From the NCBI RefSeq assembly GCF_900187015.1, contig NZ_LT906479.1, forward strand, positions 3,782,001 through 3,846,000: a stretch of DNA of 64,000 nucleotides. Direction: 5' to 3'. The notes under the pieces are model-generated. The model made no database searches and was not told where the DNA came from. It saw only the letters and a program-made list of their open reading frames with translations. The translations under genes were made by a program, and so were the position numbers. Below, piece by piece: positions 58,860 to 64,000 of the stretch (position 1 is the stretch's first letter; each line of letters opens with the position of its first letter). Source of the DNA: Serratia ficaria (lineage in GTDB: Bacteria > Pseudomonadota > Gammaproteobacteria > Enterobacterales > Enterobacteriaceae).

Positions 58860-60872
58860 TTATTGCAACGATTGCGACCAACCGCGCCAATAGCGGCAGT
58901 GCTGCGCGTCAAGCTGCTCCAGCGCCTGCGCCGCCTCGTGTCGCCAAAGGCGCAACAGCGCTTTCTGGCCGCTGACGCCGAACTGCGCGGCGCACGCCGC
59001 CGGCGCCCATTGCCGCTGCAAATGCCGGCGCAGCGCCGGCAACGGCAGCTCGCTGGCCATCAGCAGGCGTTGCAGCGCACCCAGGCTGGCTTCCAGCGGG
59101 CGATGGGCGAAGGCGAAACCGGCCAGTTCGCGCCAGTCGTCCTCCCCCAGCTGCGGGTCGCCGTCGTCGCCGGGAATTTCCGGCTGCAGATCGATGCGCT
59201 GCTGCAGCCAGCGCCAGTCGCGCGCCAAACGCTTGTGCGCCGCATGCCGCAGCGCCTCGCCCTGCTCGCTCAGCGGCAGAATGGCCATCGCGGTGTAGCA
59301 GCCGCTGCTGGCCTCCGGCTTGCTGCCAATGCGCGCCAGCTCAAAGCCGCAGGATTGCCAGAAGCGCCACAGCGGTTCGGTATAGCCGAAGCTGACCGAG
59401 AGAAAGTCCAGCCCCTGCACCCGACGGCGCTGCTCCTCTATCATACGGCGGGCGATGCCCTGCCGCCGCAGCGCAGGCAACACCGCAATGCGCGTAATGC
59501 GCCGTGAACGCAGCGTCGGCGCCCACCACTGGCCGCCATGCGCCGCCAGCGACTGCGCCACCAGATTGCCGCGCGGCCGCCGCCGTCCGGCCCAAACCTC
59601 GTGCGCCAGTTCGGCGCTCAGGCCGCCCTCGTCCGCCAGCCACAGCGCGCCGACCACCTCCCGCTCCGCCTGCGCCAGCGCAAAATGCATGCCGGGCGCA
59701 TCCATCAAGCGGCGCAGATCCAGCGGCGAGGTGCGGTAGTGCGCGCTGCTCAACAGGGCATAAAAACGCGCCAGCCGCTGCGGCTCCGCGCACAGTTCAC
59801 GCTGTTCCGCCTGGCAGAAGCTCACCGCTTGCCCGGCCGGCCGCCATTCCGGCAGCTCATTGAACAACAACGCATGGTCTATCACCCGTTCCAGCGCGTC
59901 GCCCTGCGCCCAGCGCATCGGCTGTTGCAGGCTCAGCGGGTGAAACGCCGGCAGGCCGGCGCAAAACTTCAGTAAAAATCCACGTCCGGTGCCCTCGTAG
60001 CCCTGAACCGTGGTGGTTAACAGCACCCGCGGGAAATGGCTGACCAACTGCTGCAACAGCGGGCCGGGAATGGCGGCCGCTTCATCCACCAGCAGCCAGC
60101 CCGCCCGGCTGACGCGGTGCTCGCGGCAATGCGCCAACAGCGCATCGGGCGCCCAAAACTGCGCGCGGCCCTGCGCCCACTCGGCGGCGACGTCGGTCGC
60201 GGCCCGGCTCGGCCCGGTGATCCAACAGGTCAGCGGCGAATTCGCCACCAGCATGCCCGCCAGCGTCGACTTGCCGCGGCCGCGCGCGGCGGTCAACACC
60301 CAGATGCCGGACTCGGCCTTCAGCAACTGCGTCAATATCGCCTGCTGTTCGACGGTAGGCAAACCGGAAGGCGGCCGCCAGCGCGCCCGCTCGGGCAGCG
60401 GCGCCAGCGACAGGGCCTCATCCTGGCGCCAGAGCGTCACTTCGCCGTCGGCGGCCAGGTGGCGCTGCAGGTGCTGAATAAAATGCGGGGTGGTGATCGG
60501 CTGCGGGCAATCGCTCCAGCGCAGGCTGTCGGCGTCCGGCAACTGGTGCCACCGTCGCCAGGGCGGGGTCAGCAGCAGCAGCCAGCTGCCGGCGCGCAGC
60601 GCGCCCGACAGCGCCGCCAGCGCCTCGACATCCAGCCCCTGGGTGGCGTCAAACACCGCATGCAGCCGCTCCTGCCCCAACAGCTGGCGCACCGCGCCGC
60701 TCGCCAGCGCCGGCACCTCGGGCGGCGGAGCGTCGCCGACCCACGGCCAATCGCCCGGCAGCGTCGCGGCCAGTTGCCGCGCCTGCTGTCGGCACCATTC
60801 CGCTTCGCCGCTGAGCACCAGTAAACGCCTGATGCCCTGCTGCCGCATACGTTGTTGCATTGCCTGTAACAT
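58860..60872 (-). CDS. tmcA: tRNA(Met) cytidine acetyltransferase TmcA
   Basis: TmcA makes N4-acetylcytidine at the wobble base of elongator tRNA-Met with ATP or GTP and acetyl-CoA. The 670 residues show an N-terminal domain, a helicase-like ATPase (Walker A in [41 protein letters not shown]) and a GNAT domain ([20 protein letters not shown]). It matches the E. coli enzyme in order and length. Confidence 0.95.
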   Translation of the reverse strand: MLQAMQQRMRQQGIRRLLVLSGEAEWCRQQARQLAATLPGDWPWVGDAPPPEVPALASGAVRQLLGQERLHAVFDATQGLDVEALAALSGALRAGSWLLLLTPPWRRWHQLPDADSLRWSDCPQPITTPHFIQHLQRHLAADGEVTLWRQDEALSLAPLPERARWRPPSGLPTVEQQAILTQLLKAESGIWVLTAARGRGKSTLAGMLVANSPLTCWITGPSRAATDVAAEWAQGRAQFWAPDALLAHCREHRVSRAGWLLVDEAAAIPGPLLQQLVSHFPRVLLTTTVQGYEGTGRGFLLKFCAGLPAFHPLSLQQPMRWAQGDALERVIDHALLFNELPEWRPAGQAVSFCQAEQRELCAEPQRLARFYALLSSAHYRTSPLDLRRLMDAPGMHFALAQAEREVVGALWLADEGGLSAELAHEVWAGRRRPRGNLVAQSLAAHGGQWWAPTLRSRRITRIAVLPALRRQGIARRMIEEQRRRVQGLDFLSVSFGYTEPLWRFWQSCGFELARIGSKPEASSGCYTAMAILPLSEQGEALRHAAHKRLARDWRWLQQRIDLQPEIPGDDGDPQLGEDDWRELAGFAFAHRPLEASLGALQRLLMASELPLPALRRHLQRQWAPAACAAQFGVSGQKALLRLWRHEAAQALEQLDAQHCRYWRGWSQSLQ

Positions 60873-60887
60873 CAGAATCCAGACCTG

Positions 60888-60916
60888 AAAAAAATGCCGG
60901 AGTCAGGCTCCGGCAT
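60888..60916 (-). terminator. Rho-independent terminator of ypfJ
   Basis: ATGCCGGAG and CTCCGGCAT form a 9-bp stem with a 5-nt loop; six to seven T follow on the minus strand. It lies just after the ypfJ stop and before tmcA. Confidence 0.85.
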
Positions 60917-60924
60917 GGGGTGTA

Positions 60925-61791
60925 TTAACGGGATGCGAAGGTGTTGCAGGTATTAGGGTCGCCGCTGTCGAAGCCCTGCTTGAACCAGGTATAGCGCTGT
61001 TGCGAGGTGCCGTGGGTAAAGCTGTCCGGCACCACCCGGCCCTGGCCCTGCTGCTGCAACCGGTCATCGCCGATCGCCTGCGCGGCGTTCAGCGCCGCCT
61101 GCAAATCCCCTTCTTCCAGCATCTGCTGCTTCTCGGCGTATTTGCCCCACACGCCGGCGAAGCAGTCCGCCTGCAGCTCCATCTTCACCGACAGGCGGTT
61201 AACTTCCGCCTGGCTGGCGCCCTGCTGCATCTGGCGCACCTTAGGTTCGATGCCCAGCAGGTTCTGCACGTGATGGCCGACCTCGTGCGCCACCACATAG
61301 GCCTGGGCAAAATCGCCGCCCGCGCCCAGTTTGGTTTTCATGTCCTGATAGAACGACAGGTCGATATAGACCGTTTTGTCTCCCGGGCAGTAGAACGGCC
61401 CCATCGCCGCCTGGCCGGTGCCGCAGCTGGTGCGCGTTACGCCGCGGTACATCACCAGCTTGGGCGGCTGATAAGTTTTGCCCATGCGCTGGAACACTTC
61501 CTTCCAGTTATCTTCGGTCGACGCCAGCACCACCGAGGTGAATTTGGCCAGCTCGTCGTCCTTCGGACTGATAGTGGCGCTCTGCTGCTGGCTTTGGGTC
61601 GTCACGTCACCGCCGTTCAGCAGCGGCGACAGATCGATGCCGTAATAACCGGCCACCAGCACCACCACCAGAATGACTATCCCGCCCTTGCCGCCGATCG
61701 GCGGCCGAAAGCCGCCGCCGCCCCCCAGACCTGAAGACTGCCCGCGACGATCCTCAACATTGTCACTTTCCCGACGCCCTTGCCAACGCAT
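60925..61791 (-). CDS. ypfJ: Neutral zinc metallopeptidase YpfJ
   Basis: From [16 protein letters not shown] it has 288 residues, as in E. coli; GGAG lies seven bases upstream. One membrane helix (about 34-53: [19 protein letters not shown]) precedes the catalytic part. The zinc motif is HEVGHHVQ and the later glutamate lies in [12 protein letters not shown]. This matches the YpfJ family. Substrate unknown. Confidence 0.92.
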   Translation of the reverse strand: MRWQGRRESDNVEDRRGQSSGLGGGGGFRPPIGGKGGIVILVVVLVAGYYGIDLSPLLNGGDVTTQSQQQSATISPKDDELAKFTSVVLASTEDNWKEVFQRMGKTYQPPKLVMYRGVTRTSCGTGQAAMGPFYCPGDKTVYIDLSFYQDMKTKLGAGGDFAQAYVVAHEVGHHVQNLLGIEPKVRQMQQGASQAEVNRLSVKMELQADCFAGVWGKYAEKQQMLEEGDLQAALNAAQAIGDDRLQQQGQGRVVPDSFTHGTSQQRYTWFKQGFDSGDPNTCNTFASR

Positions 61792-61951
61792 AAGTAAACT
61801 CCAGATTAGGTTTTTGGTAATCGTAGGAAATTCGCCCACTGATTACCATTATAAAGGGTCAGAGGCGGAGGAAATGTAGAATTTTTCTGGAAATGCGGGG
61901 GAAACAATGACGGGGCGATCCGGCCGGACGGCCCCGTATGGCAAAAAACGC

Positions 61952-62665
61952 TTAGTCCAGCTTCACGCCGATGCGGCGCGCCACTTCTTCATAGGCTTCG
62001 ATCAGGCCGCCCAGGCTCTGGCGGAAACGGTCTTTGTCCATCTTGTCCAGGGTGTTTTTGTCCCACAGGCGGCTGCCGTCCGGCGAAAACTCATCGCCCA
62101 GCACCACTTCGCCGTTGAACAGGCCGAATTCCAGCTTGAAGTCGACCAGGATCAGGCCCGCGTCGTCGAACAGCTTGCTCAGCACGTCGTTGGCGCGGTA
62201 GCTCAGCTCGCGCATGCGCGCCAGATGCGCTTTGCCCACCCAGCCGAAGGTTTCGCAGTAGGATTCGTTAACCATGGGATCGTGCATGGCGTCGTTCTTC
62301 AGAAACAGATCAAACAGCGGCGGGTTCAGCACCAGGCCTTCTTCGATGCCCAGACGCTTCACCAGCGAACCGGCGGCGCGGTTGCGGATCACGCATTCGA
62401 CCGGCACCATGTCGAGCTTCTTCACCAGCACTTCGTTGTCGGACAGCAGACGCTCCATTTGGGTCGGGATGCCGGCTTCTTCCAGTTTGCTCATGATGAA
62501 ATGGTTGAACTTGTTGTTCACCATGCCTTTGCGGTCGAACTGCTCAATGCGCTGACCATCCAGTGCTGACGTATCGTTGCGGAATTCCAACACCAGCAGA
62601 TCGGGATTTTCGGTGGTGTAGACGGTTTTCGCCTTTCCGCGATACAACTCAGCTAACTTTTGCAT
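61952..62665 (-). CDS. purC: SAICAR synthase PurC
   Basis: PurC joins aspartate to CAIR with ATP in purine synthesis. The 237 residues start [34 protein letters not shown], typical of the enzyme, and contain [18 protein letters not shown] and [13 protein letters not shown] lies about eight bases before the ATG. A shortened ERIC sits in the leader, and a PurR site lies 137 bases upstream. Confidence 0.97.
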   Translation of the reverse strand: MQKLAELYRGKAKTVYTTENPDLLVLEFRNDTSALDGQRIEQFDRKGMVNNKFNHFIMSKLEEAGIPTQMERLLSDNEVLVKKLDMVPVECVIRNRAAGSLVKRLGIEEGLVLNPPLFDLFLKNDAMHDPMVNESYCETFGWVGKAHLARMRELSYRANDVLSKLFDDAGLILVDFKLEFGLFNGEVVLGDEFSPDGSRLWDKNTLDKMDKDRFRQSLGGLIEAYEEVARRIGVKLD

Positions 62666-62684
62666 CTTACATACTCCAATAAGG

Positions 62685-62743
62685 ATACCCTTCAGCTTTC
62701 GAACGACAGCGTCGTTGGCTGCCGCTTGAAATCGGGGGGGTAT
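62685..62743. repeat. Internally deleted ERIC-like element in the purC leader
   Basis: The ends ATACCC and GGGTAT are inverted. CTTTCGAAC-CAGCGTCGTTGGCTGC-CTTGAA corresponds to the outer arms of ERIC (compare CTTTCGAACCGCAGCGTTGTTGG at 8839) with the core missing; length about 59 bp. It starts 20 bases upstream of the purC start codon. Confidence 0.7.
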
Positions 62744-62801
62744 AAAATTGATACAACGAATTATTTAACAACACACCTGGGTATATTGTGCCAAACCTGC
62801 G

Positions 62802-62817
62802 ACGCAAACGATACCGT
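62802..62817 (-). promoter_or_regulatory. PurR operator upstream of purC
   Basis: ACGCAAACGATACCGT matches the PurR consensus ACGCAAACGTTTTCGT at 13 of 16 positions. purC is a known PurR target in E. coli. Confidence 0.6.
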
Positions 62818-62828
62818 GCTGAGCAAAC

Positions 62829-62852
62829 AAAAAGGGGCCGGGGCCCCTTTTT
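62829..62852 (-). terminator. Terminator of bamC
   Basis: GGGGCC and GGCCCC form the stem with a 2-base centre, extended by A/T pairs; five T follow on the minus strand. It begins three bases after the bamC stop. Confidence 0.85.
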
Positions 62853-62854
62853 AG

Positions 62855-63907
62855 TTATTTAACGCTGGTTTTACTGAACGCGGACTGGAATGCCGCCACC
62901 AGCGCGTCGTTTTGCGACTGGGTCAACGGCTTGCCCTTGGGATCGATAAATTGCAGGCTGGTGCGGTTGTTCAGGTCACCGACCTGCAGCTTGTAATCCC
63001 CTTCGGTCAGCTCAGGATCCTTGACGCCCAGGGCGTCCCAATCGCTGCTGCTCGGCGCTTTGTAGGTCACGGCGACGGTGCCCTGCGGACGGCTGCGGTC
63101 ACCCACTTTCATCCCCAGTTTCTCCAGCGCCGGCGGCAGGCGATCCCACACCACGGTGTAAGGGCCGCGCACCACCAGCATCGGCAGGCCGGTATCATCG
63201 GCGCCGCTCTGCACGTCGAGCGCGCCGAAACGGCTCGCCGATTCGCTGCTCGCCAGGTTGTCTTGTTTATCCAGGCCTTCGACCAGGGTGTTCATCATCA
63301 TGCCGTTGTAACGCTGAATTTCAGAAGGGTCGGTAACCGGGTCGGTTTTGCCCTGCTGCTGCAGGCCGACGCTTTTCACCACCAGCGCCTGCTGGTAACC
63401 CTGCTGTTGCACGCTGATCTGATAGCGGCCTTCGTACTGGTTGTCTTCGTCCAGACGGTTCCATTTCACCCAGTCGGTGGTCAGGGTCTGACCGGCGTCC
63501 TGACGTGAAGCGATGGCGATGTTCTTCGCCTGCAGCAGGCTGACCACGCGCGACCACAGGTTCTGGTTTTGCGGGCTGTTTTCCAGCAGCAGCGTGCCGC
63601 TGTCGCCGTTGTACTGCGCGCGTGAACCGCTCAGCAGCGCCAGCGGCTGCACCGGCGGACGAATGTCCAACTGCTTGCCGACGCCGCCTTTCAGCTGGGT
63701 GGCCGGCACGTCATAGTTGCCGCTCTGCACCGGCAGGATCATGCCAGCAGGCGCGTTCAGCGCCTTGAGCGGCGAGGCGTCGAGATAGGCCTCGTCGCCG
63801 CTGACCTGGCGCTTGTAGCGCTGATCGCTGCTACAGGCCGCCAGCATCATAACCAACGAGACGCCAACGATTTTCGCTACTCTCGACTTTTGCAATGAAT
63901 AAGCCAT
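62855..63907 (-). CDS. bamC: Outer-membrane assembly lipoprotein BamC
   Basis: BamC is a lipoprotein of the BAM complex that inserts outer-membrane proteins. From the ATG at 63907 (AAGGGA six bases upstream) it has 350 residues. The lipobox is LAACSSD with the acylated cysteine at residue 25. [34 protein letters not shown] and [21 protein letters not shown] are conserved. dapA lies directly upstream, as in E. coli. Confidence 0.95.
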   Translation of the reverse strand: MAYSLQKSRVAKIVGVSLVMMLAACSSDQRYKRQVSGDEAYLDASPLKALNAPAGMILPVQSGNYDVPATQLKGGVGKQLDIRPPVQPLALLSGSRAQYNGDSGTLLLENSPQNQNLWSRVVSLLQAKNIAIASRQDAGQTLTTDWVKWNRLDEDNQYEGRYQISVQQQGYQQALVVKSVGLQQQGKTDPVTDPSEIQRYNGMMMNTLVEGLDKQDNLASSESASRFGALDVQSGADDTGLPMLVVRGPYTVVWDRLPPALEKLGMKVGDRSRPQGTVAVTYKAPSSSDWDALGVKDPELTEGDYKLQVGDLNNRTSLQFIDPKGKPLTQSQNDALVAAFQSAFSKTSVK

Positions 63908-63924
63908 CAAATTTCCCTTAAGAG

Positions 63925-64000
63925 TTACAGCAAACCGACACTTTTCAGTGCGCGTTCCACGACCGGACGCGCAGCGTCGGTCAACGGCGTCATCGGCAGA
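63925..64000 (-). CDS. dapA: 4-hydroxy-tetrahydrodipicolinate synthase DapA, C-terminal end
   Basis: Only the last 24 residues are in the window. The minus strand reads [24 protein letters not shown] then TAA, close to the C-terminus of E. coli DapA (LPMTPIT...ALKHAGLL). The gene continues beyond the window end. The stop is 17 bases before the bamC ATG, so dapA-bamC forms an operon. Confidence 0.9.
   Translation of the reverse strand, partial: LPMTPLTDAARPVVERALKSVGLL

Overview
The window is chromosomal DNA from a Serratia species, almost certainly the Serratia marcescens complex. The evidence is a chiB (499 codons), chiR and cbp21 locus very close to the published S. marcescens genes, high GC, and an E. 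coli-like backbone order. That backbone runs ligA-zipA-cysZ-cysK-ptsHI-crr, cysMAWTP, yfeXYZ-ypeA-amiA-hemF, maeB, talA-tktB-nudK-narQ-acrD-ypfM, dapE-ypfN-ypfH-tmcA-ypfJ-purC-bamC-dapA. I found no rRNA, tRNA, CRISPR array or complete insertion sequence.

Layout: 1-8.8 kb holds a partial bile-acid-type symporter, ypeB/ligA/zipA, the cysZ and cysK sulfur genes, and the phosphotransferase core ptsH-ptsI-crr. At 8.8-9.1 kb two palindromic repeats lie back to back: a full-length 127-bp ERIC and a second element of about 124 bp. At 9.1-14.4 kb a CpxRA-like two-component pair faces a macAB-type efflux operon. At 14.4-19.2 kb is the sulfate/thiosulfate uptake operon cysPTWA-cysM. At 19.4-28.6 kb are envelope, haem and stress genes and mmuPM. 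A Phd/Doc toxin-antitoxin pair with its own operator sits at 28.6-29.25 kb, followed by maeB.

The most distinctive part is 31.7-43.7 kb, accessory DNA between maeB and talA, which are neighbours in E. coli. It has two modules. The first is the chitin module: a phage-type holin/endopeptidase/spanin cassette (chiWXYZ, called a Type 10 secretion system in the literature), chitinase chiB, regulator chiR and the lytic polysaccharide monooxygenase cbp21. The second is a sugar-alcohol module: SorC-family regulator, DhaL- and DhaK-type kinase subunits, a short-chain dehydrogenase, an RbtT/DalT-type permease, a zinc alcohol dehydrogenase, and a divergent RpiB/LacAB-type isomerase. I interpret the second module as tetritol (erythritol or threitol) catabolism ending in erythrose 4-phosphate, the substrate of the adjacent talA and tktB products.

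46.8-64 kb returns to conserved backbone. The tktB/nudK terminator is split by a 225-bp element with IS4-like inverted repeats and a perfect 11-bp target duplication. narQ and narP are adjacent; acrD, the 19-codon ypfM, the dapE operon with an added M15 peptidase, tmcA, ypfJ, purC (with a shortened ERIC in its leader), bamC and the 3' end of dapA follow.

Sequence-level regulatory sites include Cra before ptsH, a PmrA/QseB-type box before a ygiW-like gene, a sigma-E-type promoter before yfeY, Fur before the chaN-like gene, MetJ-like boxes before mmuP, CRP in the sugar-alcohol promoter, a BaeR-like box before acrD and PurR before purC. All sites and functions are by eye from motifs and remembered homologues; nothing was searched.
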